64,000 nt of DNA from Clostridium sp. (GCA_023664325.1 JAMPFS010000006.1:1-64000); one strand, 5' to 3'; positions 34,835 through 43,979 are shown, numbered from the stretch's first letter. Numbers and translations: made by a program. The notes: generated by a model not told the origin, from the sequence alone.

Positions 34835-34913
34835 TACCAAAAATGGATATACGTTTTCCCTGCTTGTTAAAATGATAAAGATATGGTACAATATCCTTGT
34901 TTGTTTTGGTATT
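34833..34913 (+). promoter_or_regulatory. Promoter of the acidic protein gene enclosed by inverted repeats
   Basis: TTGTTA (34864-34869), 17 bp, TACAAT (34887-34892) form a good promoter. Perfect 10-bp inverted repeats AATACCAAAA (34833-34842) and TTTTGGTATT (34904-34913) lie on either side. This could be an operator pair or, more speculatively, the ends of an invertible promoter segment. Confidence 0.55.
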
Positions 34914-34937
34914 ACTAAATGTTAAAGAGGTGCTTTT

Positions 34938-36782
34938 ATGGATGAGAATTATCTGGACAATCTTTTGAATGAAATTTCATTGGATAAAGAATTTGATTCT
35001 AAAATTGAAGATGAGTTAGATAGCCAGATGCGAAAAGAAAAACGAGAGAGGCAGGCAAAGGATGCATTATCTAAGGAGGAGTCCTTTGATTTGCATTTGG
35101 AGCAGGAATCCAGGAACGTGGAAGATGCGCTTGATTTACATTTTTCTGAAGAACAGATGGAGGAATTGGATGCCCTTGAAAATCTGGCTGATCTGGATAT
35201 TGGAGATTTGGATTTTGCAGATCTTGATTTCGATGATGTGGATGTGACGAAGTTAGACAGCTTGGATGACGGTAATTTTGATGAACTGCTGAAGGACTTT
35301 GAAGGGGATCTGGAAATTGATGATTTTTTTGACAGCGGTGATCAGAAAAAAGAATCTTTAGAGGATGCGGAATCCGAACCGGGTTCCGATGCAAAACAGC
35401 AGCAGGAACACTCGGAAGCGATGCAGAATGAGGATTTGAATGAAGATACTTTTGATGCAAATGAGTTTTTGGACAGCCTGCTAAATGATGAGGATGAAAC
35501 AAAGGAAAATCCGATTCAGGATATAGATGAGAAAGAGAATGCTTCTGGTGATGAATTAAAGGATTCAGCGGACAGCCTGGATGGCTTGACAAGTGATGAG
35601 GATCCGGGTGAGGATACATTAGAGAGTCTTTTGATGTCTGATGAGGAGACGGAACATGAGGATGCAGATTCTTTGGAGGGAACTATGGATGCAAATGATT
35701 TGCAGATGATGGATGGAACGGAGGAACAGAACACAGATACTTTGGGTGAAGGAACTGCGGATGCTGATCTATCCAATGATGAGGTAGATGATTTGGATGA
35801 TATACTTTCGATGTTGGATTTAGAAGAAGATGAGGAATCATCAACTGCATCTGCGCAGGAGAATGCAGTGTCTGATGGGGAAGAACAGGAAGATACGGCT
35901 GTCTCACTGAATGATAGTGAGGCGCCTGAGGAACAGCCGGGCAAGAAAAAAAGAACCTTTATGCAAATCCTGTTTGGTGACCCGGATGAGGAGGATGAAC
36001 TTTCCGAGGAGGAGCTTGAGGAGATCGAGGCAAAAAAGGCTGCGAAAAAAGCTGCCAAAGCGGCGAAGAAAGAAGCTGCACAGGTTGCCAAAGCGGAAAA
36101 GGAAGAAAAGAATAAAGCCCAAAAGGCATTAGATGATGAAAAGAAGAAAAGGGCAGAGGAACAGAAAAATCAGTTAAAGGCGGAAAAGAAAGCAAAGAGA
36201 AAGGCAGAAGATGAGGCGGAGGCTGCGAAGGAAGGACCGGAGAAAAAGCTGAATAAGCCGATGGTTGTCTTTATATTTACCCTGTTCTTAGGTGGTTTGC
36301 TCGTGTTTTATATGGGAATGAATAATTTTAACTATGCGCAGGTCATTGAAAAGGCAGCGAAATATTTTGCCAACCAGAGATACCGTCCGGCTTATAATGA
36401 GATTGTCGGTGTCGAGGTAAAAGAGGATGATAAGGATTTGAAAGACCGCATTTATACGGTTATGCATGTGGAGCGCCTCTATGAAGCTTATAATAACAAC
36501 ATTGCGATGGGAAATAAAGAAAAAGCATTGGATTCGTTACTTCGCGGCGTGGATGAATATTATGAGTATTATGAAGAAGCCGAAGAGCTTGGAATCGTCA
36601 GTGATATCGACTATTCGTTTAACCAGATCAAAGAGGTATTGCAGTCCCGGTATGGGATTAGCGTAGAACAGGCATTGGAGATTAATGCAATGGAAAATCT
36701 TCAGTATGTGAAGACAATTGGCACATATGTAGAGAGTGTTGCGGATGCCAATGAGGGCGAAGAAGAGGGAGCAGATGAGTAG
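34938..36782 (+). CDS. Large, highly acidic single-span membrane protein of unknown function
   Basis: I do not recognise a family for this 614-residue protein. Residues 1-330 are extremely rich in Asp, Glu, Ser and Leu with short repeats such as LDIGDLDFADLDFDD and DDLDDILSMLDLEEDEE. A Lys/Ala-rich charged helix, probably a coiled coil, covers about 345-435. One membrane segment (PMVVFIFTLFLGGLLVFYMG, near 441-460) follows, and a helical, TPR-like C-terminal domain of about 150 residues ends the protein. The Lys-rich side before the helix suggests the acidic half is cytoplasmic. It is followed 27 bp later by hisH, but no link to histidine synthesis is apparent. Confidence 0.8.
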   Translation: MDENYLDNLLNEISLDKEFDSKIEDELDSQMRKEKRERQAKDALSKEESFDLHLEQESRNVEDALDLHFSEEQMEELDALENLADLDIGDLDFADLDFDDVDVTKLDSLDDGNFDELLKDFEGDLEIDDFFDSGDQKKESLEDAESEPGSDAKQQQEHSEAMQNEDLNEDTFDANEFLDSLLNDEDETKENPIQDIDEKENASGDELKDSADSLDGLTSDEDPGEDTLESLLMSDEETEHEDADSLEGTMDANDLQMMDGTEEQNTDTLGEGTADADLSNDEVDDLDDILSMLDLEEDEESSTASAQENAVSDGEEQEDTAVSLNDSEAPEEQPGKKKRTFMQILFGDPDEEDELSEEELEEIEAKKAAKKAAKAAKKEAAQVAKAEKEEKNKAQKALDDEKKKRAEEQKNQLKAEKKAKRKAEDEAEAAKEGPEKKLNKPMVVFIFTLFLGGLLVFYMGMNNFNYAQVIEKAAKYFANQRYRPAYNEIVGVEVKEDDKDLKDRIYTVMHVERLYEAYNNNIAMGNKEKALDSLLRGVDEYYEYYEEAEELGIVSDIDYSFNQIKEVLQSRYGISVEQALEINAMENLQYVKTIGTYVESVADANEGEEEGADE

Positions 36783-36809
36783 CAGACAAAGGACAGAGGA
36801 TGTGGAAGA

Positions 36810-37439
36810 ATGATAGCAATACTCGATTATGATGCAGGCAATATTAAAAGCGTGGAGAAAGCATTGGTTTATCTGGGTCAGAATGCAAAAATCACCAGGG
36901 ACAGGGGTGAGATTATGACCGGTACGCATGTGATTTTACCGGGTGTGGGAAATTTTGGTGATGCTATGGCAAAACTCAAATTATATGGCTTGGATAAGGT
37001 GATATACGAGGTGGTTGAAAAGGGTATTCCTTTTTTGGGAATCTGTCTTGGATTACAGCTTTTGTATGAGAAAAGTGATGAGTCTCCCGGAGTGGAAGGG
37101 CTTGGTCTTTTAAAGGGATCCATTAACCGGATTCCGGATTGTCCGGGACTTAAGATTCCGCATATGGGCTGGAATTCTTTGGATGTGAAACCGGGAGCAG
37201 CTTTATTTGCAGGCGTGGAAGATAATCCATATGTGTATTTTGTACATTCGTATTATCTGCGGGCAGATCATGCAGAGGAAGTGGCTGCAACAACGGAATA
37301 TTCCACACAGATCCATGCCAGCGTGGAGAAAGATAATATATATGCCTGTCAGTTCCATCCGGAAAAAAGCGGCAGTGTTGGGTTGCAGATTTTAAAAAAT
37401 TTCATTGAATTGCAGTCTCCGGTAAAGGAGGATATGTAA
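36810..37439 (+). CDS. hisH: Imidazole glycerol phosphate synthase, glutamine amidotransferase subunit
   Basis: Releases ammonia from glutamine and channels it to HisF. The class I amidotransferase triad is present: Cys79 in GICLGLQLL, His183 and Glu185 in CQFHPEKS; the oxyanion region PGVGNF is near residue 48. The length is 209 residues. hisF follows after one base, so they form one transcript. The other histidine genes are absent here apart from hisK at 9.2 kb, so the pathway is scattered. Confidence 0.97.
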   Translation: MIAILDYDAGNIKSVEKALVYLGQNAKITRDRGEIMTGTHVILPGVGNFGDAMAKLKLYGLDKVIYEVVEKGIPFLGICLGLQLLYEKSDESPGVEGLGLLKGSINRIPDCPGLKIPHMGWNSLDVKPGAALFAGVEDNPYVYFVHSYYLRADHAEEVAATTEYSTQIHASVEKDNIYACQFHPEKSGSVGLQILKNFIELQSPVKEDM

Positions 37440-37440
37440 T

Positions 37441-38202
37441 ATGCATACAAAAAGAATTATTCCATGCCTGGATGTTACAGGCGGCAGGGTAGTAAAAGGA
37501 ATTAATTTTGTGAATTTAAGAGATGCAGGAGATCCGGTAGATGTTGCCAGGGCTTATGACCAGGCAGGGGCAGATGAACTTGTTTTTCTGGATATTACAG
37601 CTTCAAGCGATGCAAGAAATATTGTCGTCGATATGGTAAGGCGTGTGGCAGAGACCGTATTTATTCCGTTTACAGTAGGCGGCGGGATCCGGACAGTGGA
37701 TGATTTTAAGGCGATTCTGCGGGAGGGAGCTGATAAAATATCCATTAATTCTGCGGCAATTGACCGTCCGGCGTTAATTGGCGAGGCGGCAGATAAATTT
37801 GGCAGCCAGTGTGTGGTGGTAGCGATTGATGCAAAACGCCGTGGGGATGATACAGGCTGGAATGTATATAAAAATGGCGGGCGGATAGATGTAGGTCTTG
37901 ATGCGGTGGAGTGGGCAGTGAAGGCAGAACAGATGGGAGCCGGAGAGATACTGCTTACCAGTATGGACTGCGATGGCACGAAAGCAGGATATGATATCGA
38001 ATTGACAAAGACAATTAGTGAAAATGTGAAGATTCCGGTTATTGCCTCCGGTGGCGCCGGCACAAAGGAACATTTTTATGATGCGTTGACGAAAGGTAAA
38101 GCTGATGCAGCTTTAGCAGCCTCTTTGTTTCATTACAAGGAGTTAGAAATTGTAGATTTGAAACAGTATCTAAGAGGCAGGGATGTAGCAGTAAGATTAT
38201 AA
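37441..38202 (+). CDS. hisF: Imidazole glycerol phosphate synthase, cyclase subunit
   Basis: Uses ammonia from HisH to form imidazole glycerol phosphate and AICAR. It is a TIM barrel of 253 residues with both catalytic aspartates: Asp11 in [14 protein letters not shown] and Asp130 in [10 protein letters not shown]. Phosphate-binding loops VGGGIRT near 80 and ASGGAGT near 203 are intact. Ribosome-binding site AAAGGAGG overlaps the end of hisH. Confidence 0.98.
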   Translation: MHTKRIIPCLDVTGGRVVKGINFVNLRDAGDPVDVARAYDQAGADELVFLDITASSDARNIVVDMVRRVAETVFIPFTVGGGIRTVDDFKAILREGADKISINSAAIDRPALIGEAADKFGSQCVVVAIDAKRRGDDTGWNVYKNGGRIDVGLDAVEWAVKAEQMGAGEILLTSMDCDGTKAGYDIELTKTISENVKIPVIASGGAGTKEHFYDALTKGKADAALAASLFHYKELEIVDLKQYLRGRDVAVRL

Positions 38203-38203
38203 T

Positions 38204-38626
38204 ATGATAGCAATACGGGAAAACTCGCTGACGGTTGAGGAGTATTTGGGCATCAGACGGCAGGTAGGGTGGAAGATATTAAAAAAAGAACAGGCGCAAA
38301 AAGCGCTTGCGAATAGTCTGCATGTGGTTGCGGTGTATGAGGATAATATTTTAGTGGGCATGGGAAGAATCGTAGGAGATGGGGCAATCATCTGCTATGT
38401 GCAGGATCTGATAGTGATACCGGAAAGTCAGGGAAAGGGGATTGGTTCTGCCATTCTTCAGAAGCTGATTGGATATGTGGAAGGACTCAGGCAGGAACAC
38501 AGCGAAATGATGCTTTGCCTTATGTGCGCAAAGGGCAGGGAAATTTTTTATGAGAAACATGGTTTTATGGCAAGACCGACGAATCAGTTAGGCCCTGGCA
38601 TGATTCAGTATTTGAAGGAGGAATAG
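38204..38626 (+). CDS. GNAT-family N-acetyltransferase
   Basis: A 140-residue acetyltransferase. The acetyl-CoA signature is at VIPESQGKGIGSAIL (residues 68-82), with the following helix and the C-terminal EKHGFMARPTNQLGPGM motif. The substrate cannot be deduced. The ATG lies one base after the hisF stop without a clear ribosome-binding site, so translation is probably coupled to hisF. A terminator follows at 38648. Confidence 0.9.
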   Translation: MIAIRENSLTVEEYLGIRRQVGWKILKKEQAQKALANSLHVVAVYEDNILVGMGRIVGDGAIICYVQDLIVIPESQGKGIGSAILQKLIGYVEGLRQEHSEMMLCLMCAKGREIFYEKHGFMARPTNQLGPGMIQYLKEE

Positions 38627-38647
38627 CCTGTTTCAATACGACAGAAC

Positions 38648-38678
38648 TTCCGGCAGGGGGATCTGCTGCCAGGATTTT
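38648..38678 (+). terminator. Terminator after the hisHF-GNAT genes
   Basis: TCCGGCAG with CTGCCaGGA, one bulged A, then TTTTT. Confidence 0.65.
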
Positions 38679-38709
38679 TACCACAGGTGATGGAAAGGTA
38701 TGAAGTGAC

Positions 38710-39282
38710 ATGAAACAAAAGGCAGGAAAGAAGCGATATACGACAGGAAGTTTCATCTGGATGTTGGGATTTCTTTTGCTGGCGCTGACAGGCTGTAAGG
38801 CGAAAGTAGACGAGAATGGTTCCCAAGTGTCAGATGACGGAAGAAGCTATGGCGGCGTGATTGAAGCAAATCAGGGAGAAATGGTAAGCACTGCATTTTT
38901 TGACGTGACAGTGGAACAGGCTGACAAATATGATACCTATCAGTTTGATGACGGACTCTATCAGGCAGACAGTGGAAATACCTATCTCGTGTTAAAGCTT
39001 ACGGTTAAGAATACCTATGCAAAGGATCTTCCAATGAGCATAGCGGATTTTGTGCTGGATTTTGAGGGCAATGATTCTAAAAAGCCGGTGATCGGTTATG
39101 GAAATACAGACCTGAAGGATGCAGAGTTTATGGATAACATTTTTACCTTAAAACAGGGTGAAAGCGTCACAAAAAATATATTGTATACAGTGGCAGATAA
39201 GGAAGAATATTCGCTTGGCTATACGGAATATTATGAGGATGAAATGGAAGGAGACCGGTTTAAAATTGCCGTAAAGCCGTAA
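38710..39282 (+). CDS. DUF4352-like lipoprotein
   Basis: A 190-residue exported lipoprotein with the lipobox LALTGC near residue 29 and a C-terminal immunoglobulin-like domain of the DUF4352/DUF5067 type (STAFFDVTVEQADKYDTY near 59, YLVLKLTVKNTYAKDLPMSIADFVL near 94). Function unknown; related proteins are abundant on the surface of Clostridia. It has similar design to the lipoprotein at 32796, though without that one's acidic linker. It is monocistronic by position. Confidence 0.82.
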   Translation: MKQKAGKKRYTTGSFIWMLGFLLLALTGCKAKVDENGSQVSDDGRSYGGVIEANQGEMVSTAFFDVTVEQADKYDTYQFDDGLYQADSGNTYLVLKLTVKNTYAKDLPMSIADFVLDFEGNDSKKPVIGYGNTDLKDAEFMDNIFTLKQGESVTKNILYTVADKEEYSLGYTEYYEDEMEGDRFKIAVKP

Positions 39283-39364
39283 TCGCAGAAATATATAAAA
39301 GTATCAGGAAACAAGAACTGCAAGTCAGAATATAATAATAAAAAGCGTATTAAGGTAAGACGTT

Positions 39365-39796
39365 ATGGATATGCAGACAGGAAATGACCCGCAGGGAAGA
39401 AGACCGGGACAGTGCAGAGGGTATGTACATGTGGTGGAGGAAGGTGATACCCTGTATAAGCTGGCAAAGCAGTATGACGTGAAATTGTTTGACATTATGA
39501 GATTAAACCCGTATGTAAATGTATATAATTTGCAGATAGGGGAAGAAATTTGTATTCCGACTATGCCGGCAAGGCCGGAGAAAACTTATGTAGTAAATGA
39601 AGGTGACACGATTGCAGATGTGATTCGCGCCTTTGGGGTGTCATTTGATGTGCTGGCACAACATAATCCTGTGCTTTTAGAGGCAGAGCTGCCGGAGGGT
39701 CTGATTTTGAAAATGCCGCTTATTATGCCAAGACAGGAGCCGGGCATGCCGGATTTTGAGAGTGATGATTTACAGGATGATAATGATGAAGATTGA
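39365..39796 (+). CDS. Double LysM-domain protein
   Basis: A 143-residue protein with two LysM modules: VHVVEEGDTLYKLAKQYDV (from about residue 21) through LQIGEEICIP, and TYVVNEGDTIADVIRAFGV (from about 78) through the end. LysM binds N-acetylglucosamine polymers. There is no signal peptide or catalytic domain, which recalls spore-coat or spore-assembly LysM proteins instead of secreted wall hydrolases. The C-terminus is acidic. The start could also be the ATG at 39371. Confidence 0.85.
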   Translation: MDMQTGNDPQGRRPGQCRGYVHVVEEGDTLYKLAKQYDVKLFDIMRLNPYVNVYNLQIGEEICIPTMPARPEKTYVVNEGDTIADVIRAFGVSFDVLAQHNPVLLEAELPEGLILKMPLIMPRQEPGMPDFESDDLQDDNDED

Positions 39797-39947
39797 AAAG
39801 GGAAGAGAATGACGATTCAGAGCCTTATCCTGCAAAAGTATTTTGCAAAATACAGAATGATGGAAGTGTGTTTTTGAATATTTCAGGCATTTCAATCATT
39901 CTGTGGGCTCGTTATCGTTACACAATAAATAATAAAGGATGATGATT

Positions 39948-40811
39948 ATGGACTTTATGACAAAACTGGAACGAAAATTTGGAAAATATTCCATCCCGAA
40001 CCTCACAGTGCTGTTGATTGCAGGATTTGTGGTGGGATATCTGATTGAGATTTTGGGTGCAGGAGCATTGGAACTGATTGATTTAAACCCTGCAAAAGTA
40101 ATGTCGGGGCAGATTTACAGACTGATTACATGGGTGTTGATTCCACCTTCCGGCAGTGATCTTTTTTTTGTGGTGATTATGTTGTTTTTCTATTATTCGA
40201 TCGGAAAAACATTGGAGAACACATTAGGGGATTTCCGGTATACGGTGTATATCCTTTCCGGGATTCTTTTTACCGATCTTGGCATGATGATTACTTATTT
40301 GGTGATGAAGGCATTAGGACAGGCCCAGTTGCTGGATGTGTATTATCAGATGGGGCTTTACGGCGCATCTACTTATTATTTGTGCATGAGCATGTTTTTA
40401 GCCTATGCATTTCTGTTCCCGGAGCATCAGGTGTTAATCTGGTTTATCATACCGGTTAAAGTAAAGTGGATGGGTTATTTGGATATTATCTATCTGATTG
40501 TGGAAATATTGCGGTATGGACTCGCTCATTACTATACGGGAATGGTTACCGTTATGATGTCTGTACTTAATTTTATTGTATTTTATGTTTTAATGCAGGG
40601 TGGAAAACGAATGACACATGCACAGAAAAAGCGGAAGAGGAGATATCACCAGGAGGTTCGGCAGACGCAGATCCTTACCAGACATAAGTGCGCAATATGC
40701 GGGCAGACGGAGGAGGACAACCCTGACCTGGAATTCCGTTATTGTTCACGGTGTAAGGGGAATTATGAGTATTGCCAGAATCATTTATTTACCCATCAAC
40801 ATAAACAATAG
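39948..40811 (+). CDS. Rhomboid-like membrane protein with a C-terminal zinc-ribbon
   Basis: A 287-residue protein with six hydrophobic segments in a rhomboid-like arrangement over the first 210 residues. GLYGASTYYL near residue 139 occupies the place of the rhomboid GxSG motif, but the last Gly is Thr; LAHYYTG near 189 could supply the helix-6 His. Catalysis is therefore uncertain. FLFPEHQVLIWFIIPVKVKW resembles the rhomboid-related membrane proteins called DUF1751/TMEM115-like. After a basic linker, the C-terminus has HKCAICG, YCSRCKG and YCQNH, a probable zinc-binding module. The start at 39948 follows AAAGGA; upstream ATGs overlap it. The next gene begins 12 bp later. Confidence 0.75.
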   Translation: MDFMTKLERKFGKYSIPNLTVLLIAGFVVGYLIEILGAGALELIDLNPAKVMSGQIYRLITWVLIPPSGSDLFFVVIMLFFYYSIGKTLENTLGDFRYTVYILSGILFTDLGMMITYLVMKALGQAQLLDVYYQMGLYGASTYYLCMSMFLAYAFLFPEHQVLIWFIIPVKVKWMGYLDIIYLIVEILRYGLAHYYTGMVTVMMSVLNFIVFYVLMQGGKRMTHAQKKRKRRYHQEVRQTQILTRHKCAICGQTEEDNPDLEFRYCSRCKGNYEYCQNHLFTHQHKQ

Positions 40812-40823
40812 GAGACAGCGAGG

Positions 40824-42230
40824 ATGAAAAAGGAAAACAGAGCCATCTTAAAGGATATCATGCAAAACAGGGATTTAGATACAAACATTCCGGCTTATGG
40901 GAATTTGTATATCAATGCTGCCTATGAATACAGCTTAATCAGGCTTGTGCTTAATTACTATACGATGAAAGAGGTTGAAGATGAAATAGGAGCCGGTTTG
41001 GATGATGATTTGTCTGCGGCATTGGATGAAATTCATACGGTCTTATTTGAGGCATTATTGTCAGGGGATGTTAAGACAGAACCGGCAGAGCTTATAAACC
41101 GTGTGGATTCCCTGCGGAATCATTTGACGGAAAAAATGGCGCTTCTTACCGCTTATACGGATGCGCTTCAGATTTATGAGTATGTGTTAAACCGTGTGGA
41201 GTATGGTATTACCGGTGAGACAATTGAGGTAGAGGAGAGTGAACTGGCTGCAAAAGTTTTTCAGTATCTTTTTTGTGACAATGATAAAATGGTGGTAAAC
41301 AGTAAAATACAGATGGTGACAGGGCAGCTTCCGATTCGGATGACAAAGAGCCGTTTTTTTGACTATCTGACAGACACGTTTAATATTTACAATGGATCAG
41401 ACAAATCGTCTGTGGATGATTTTGCAGCTATGTTAAAGTCTACAGCATTGTTGGAACTTCCGAAAGGATATGGAGAGGAATACAAAGAAATTGCGCAGGT
41501 TATAAAAATATTAGAGGATACCGATTATAATGCGCTTAACCGGGAGCAGTTTGAGGCGCTGATGGAGCAGTTTTCCATGACGGCAGCGCATTTAACCGGT
41601 CTTGTCAGCAATTATCTCCTGACAATGGAAATTATAAATAATCTATATGCGGCATTGCTTGCAAAATCATTTGCAAACAGTACAGAAGAGAGTGTTTCGG
41701 TCTGCATCGACATGCTGAAGGGGCTGCATGATGCGTTTGTATCTGCCGGAGAGATTCCGGAATCGGTAGATGAAGGCTTTATGACGATTGAGGGCCGCCA
41801 GGAGGAACTTGGAGAGGAGATTATGCAGTATGAGAGTATTTTACCGGAGGTGTTAGGCGAACAGGCAGATACGGTTTCGTGGATGATGGCAGACCTGATT
41901 TTCGCAAATCTGGACAAGATTTCCAAGCTTTTATCCAACAGTTATTTTATAGAGTTAAAGAGTAATGGAACGACGGAAGGTGTTGCTGATTATGAGTACA
42001 TCACATCCATTCGGGATGAACTGGTCGGTCTTTTGACGGCTTTTTTTGAAACGCATCCACGGGTGGTAAACAGGGCAGTGATGGCATCCCTGTTTTCCGG
42101 TATGCCGGTACTGTTTAATTCCCAGCAGGAGATTAAGGATTATATCGAATACAGCTTGAACCACTGCAATAACAGCAGTGAGCTTATGGCTTGCGCCAAA
42201 ATTTTAGAAGAAATGATGGCAGAGGAGTAA
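40824..42230 (+). CDS. Uncharacterised helical protein
   Basis: A 468-residue, largely alpha-helical cytoplasmic protein with no signal peptide, membrane segment or motif I recognise. It is moderately acidic. The ribosome-binding site GGAGACAG is close to the stop of the rhomboid-like gene. Tight spacing with the genes on both sides suggests one transcript from 39948 to at least 43521. Confidence 0.75.
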   Translation: MKKENRAILKDIMQNRDLDTNIPAYGNLYINAAYEYSLIRLVLNYYTMKEVEDEIGAGLDDDLSAALDEIHTVLFEALLSGDVKTEPAELINRVDSLRNHLTEKMALLTAYTDALQIYEYVLNRVEYGITGETIEVEESELAAKVFQYLFCDNDKMVVNSKIQMVTGQLPIRMTKSRFFDYLTDTFNIYNGSDKSSVDDFAAMLKSTALLELPKGYGEEYKEIAQVIKILEDTDYNALNREQFEALMEQFSMTAAHLTGLVSNYLLTMEIINNLYAALLAKSFANSTEESVSVCIDMLKGLHDAFVSAGEIPESVDEGFMTIEGRQEELGEEIMQYESILPEVLGEQADTVSWMMADLIFANLDKISKLLSNSYFIELKSNGTTEGVADYEYITSIRDELVGLLTAFFETHPRVVNRAVMASLFSGMPVLFNSQQEIKDYIEYSLNHCNNSSELMACAKILEEMMAEE

Positions 42231-42253
42231 AAGCATAGAGACAGGGTGAGGAA

Positions 42254-42580
42254 ATGAGGATTCGGTTTCATGAAAAATTGTATAGCGATGACATTTCAGA
42301 CCGAAAGCTTCGTTCGATTAAGAAAAAGGTGGCAATGCGGTCGCCGAAGCTTAATCTGTATCTGGTAACCCTGCCGCTTGGAAACCAGGGGATTTTAGAG
42401 GTATATTGGTATCCGGAGCTTTTGCAGAAGGCGTACCGGAGCATGAAAGGTGAGCTTGTTGTGGTCGGTGTGGCAAATGACAGGGATACTGCATTTGAAC
42501 TGATCCGGCAGATTATATCAGAGATTGGCATACAGGAAGTATATATTCCTGTAGAGGAATTTTTTGAGGGGTATCAATGA
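42254..42580 (+). CDS. Uncharacterised small protein
   Basis: A 108-residue alpha/beta protein beginning MRIRFHEKLYSDD, with no motif I recognise. Its stop overlaps the start of the DUF2953 gene by four bases, so the two are translationally coupled. The ATG follows AGGGTGAGGAA. Confidence 0.78.
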   Translation: MRIRFHEKLYSDDISDRKLRSIKKKVAMRSPKLNLYLVTLPLGNQGILEVYWYPELLQKAYRSMKGELVVVGVANDRDTAFELIRQIISEIGIQEVYIPVEEFFEGYQ

Positions 42581-43521
42581 TTTTATCCATATTAAAGACA
42601 ATCGGAATCATTTTTCTGATGATACTGGTAATTATCATTTTCATATTGCTTTTGGTGTTATTTGTTCCCATACGATACCGGTTTTGGGGAGACTATGAGG
42701 ATGCACCGGATGGGGAGGCTGTTATAAAATGGGCGCCGGTTTTTTTGAAAGCAACGGCATCCTATCATAATAAGCAGTTTGTGTATACAGTGTGGCTGCT
42801 TGGCGGAGTGGTGATAACAAATACGGAAGCAAAGCTTTCGTGGATTGGAAGACGTTTTTTTGATTTTGGGAATGATGAAGAGGAGGAGGACACAAATCGC
42901 ATGGCATCCGAAACGGTTGATGTCCCAGAGCCGGGAGCAGGGTTCCAAGCGGAAGAACAGCAGATGCGGCAGGTCTTTCGGGATGAAAAGGATTTATCGA
43001 AGGAGGACATGATATTAAATGAGCCGGGGCGAAAACATGACAGGAAAGCAGAAAAGAGAGCCCATAAGCCGCTTTTTTTGCGGATAAGGGAAAAAAAGCG
43101 GAGTTTTCAAAAGAGGTGGCAGGAATTTGTTAAAAGGCTGAAAAAAATACAAAATAAAAAGGAGTCACTGTTAAAGGTGTATCATTCCAGGCGGTTTGAG
43201 CAGGCAAAAAGTGATTTGAAGCAGTATGCAGGGGAAATCCTACGCATTTTGAAACCGGATCAGTTAGAAGGAGATATAAAGTTTGGATTGGAAAATCCGG
43301 CAAATACAGGATATGTGCTGGGTATGCTGGCAATGATTCTTCCGCTGTATCAGGGATTTCTGACCGTTGAACCGGATTTTACACAGCAGATTATCAAAGG
43401 CGATCTGAAGGGAAATGGAAGAATAAGGTTTATTTCCGTCGCAAAACTGGGAATTAAGGTCATATTAAATAAAAATCTTATAAAAGTAACAAGGAAAGTA
43501 CAAACTATATTACAAGAGTAA
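42577..43521 (+). CDS. DUF2953-domain membrane protein (YtfI-like)
   Basis: A 314-residue protein with an N-terminal membrane helix (IIFLMILVIIIFILLLVLFVP, residues 11-31), then VPIRYRFWG, a charged central linker (about 100-200) and a C-terminal domain FGLENPANTGYVLGMLAMILPLYQG near 230 that is typical of DUF2953 proteins. In Bacillus subtilis the corresponding gene ytfI neighbours ytfJ, and the same order is kept here with gerW just downstream. This supports a sporulation-associated role by context, not by known activity. Confidence 0.85.
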   Translation: MILSILKTIGIIFLMILVIIIFILLLVLFVPIRYRFWGDYEDAPDGEAVIKWAPVFLKATASYHNKQFVYTVWLLGGVVITNTEAKLSWIGRRFFDFGNDEEEEDTNRMASETVDVPEPGAGFQAEEQQMRQVFRDEKDLSKEDMILNEPGRKHDRKAEKRAHKPLFLRIREKKRSFQKRWQEFVKRLKKIQNKKESLLKVYHSRRFEQAKSDLKQYAGEILRILKPDQLEGDIKFGLENPANTGYVLGMLAMILPLYQGFLTVEPDFTQQIIKGDLKGNGRIRFISVAKLGIKVILNKNLIKVTRKVQTILQE

Positions 43522-43527
43522 AGAAAT

Positions 43528-43562
43528 ACTAAATTCGCAGCAAAGCTGCTCATTAAGTGTTC
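43528..43562 (-). repeat. Second repeat family, copy 2 (reverse orientation)
   Basis: On the plus strand it reads ACTAAATTC (43528-43536), GCAGC-AAA-GCTGC hairpin (43537-43549), TCATTAAGTGTTC (43550-43562). Reversed, the flanks GAACACTTAATGA and GAATTTAGT equal those of the copy at 12818 around a different hairpin. It ends 19 nt before the gerW start. Confidence 0.6.
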
Positions 43563-43580
43563 AATATAGGAGGGAAAAAC

Positions 43581-43979
43581 ATGGCAAATGATTTTAACAC
43601 AACAGTAAGTTCATTATTTCAGGGAATGGATAAATTCCTTACCACAAAAACAGTAGTAGGCGAGCCTACAAAGATTGGAGATACCATTATTCTTCCGCTT
43701 GTGGATGTAAGCTTTGGCGTGGGCGCCGGCGCATTTTCTGCTGCTGACAAGAATAATGGAGCAGGCGCATTGGGAGGAAAAATGACTGCAAGCGCAGTAT
43801 TGGTCATTCAGAATGGGCAGATCCGTCTTGTCAATGTAAAGAATCAGGATACGGTAACGAAGGTGCTGGATATGGTTCCGGATTTGATTGAACGTTTCCA
43901 GAATAAGAAAGAGGATGATGATTCATCAGAGGATTTAGAAGTAGATGCTGCGGTGTCTGACATTTTAGAGCAGAAGTAA
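43581..43979 (+). CDS. gerW: GerW family sporulation protein (YtfJ)
   Basis: A 132-residue member of the GerW/YtfJ family, needed for normal germination in Bacillus. It has the N-terminal MDKFLTTKTVVGEPTKIGD, the conserved LPLVDVSFGVGAGA region and a Gly/Ala-rich stretch GGKMTASAVLVIQNG, then an acidic tail. The ATG at 43581 follows AGGAGG; the upstream GTG at 43557 lies inside a repeat. Its place after a DUF2953 gene is the conserved order. Confidence 0.92.
   Translation: MANDFNTTVSSLFQGMDKFLTTKTVVGEPTKIGDTIILPLVDVSFGVGAGAFSAADKNNGAGALGGKMTASAVLVIQNGQIRLVNVKNQDTVTKVLDMVPDLIERFQNKKEDDDSSEDLEVDAAVSDILEQK

Noticed and set aside
35071..36195. Several minus-strand and off-frame open frames inside the acidic protein gene
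   Set aside because: They are shadows of GAT/GAA/GAG-rich codons (Ser/His/Pro-rich in the other frames). The plus-strand gene has a good promoter, ribosome-binding site and domain order.
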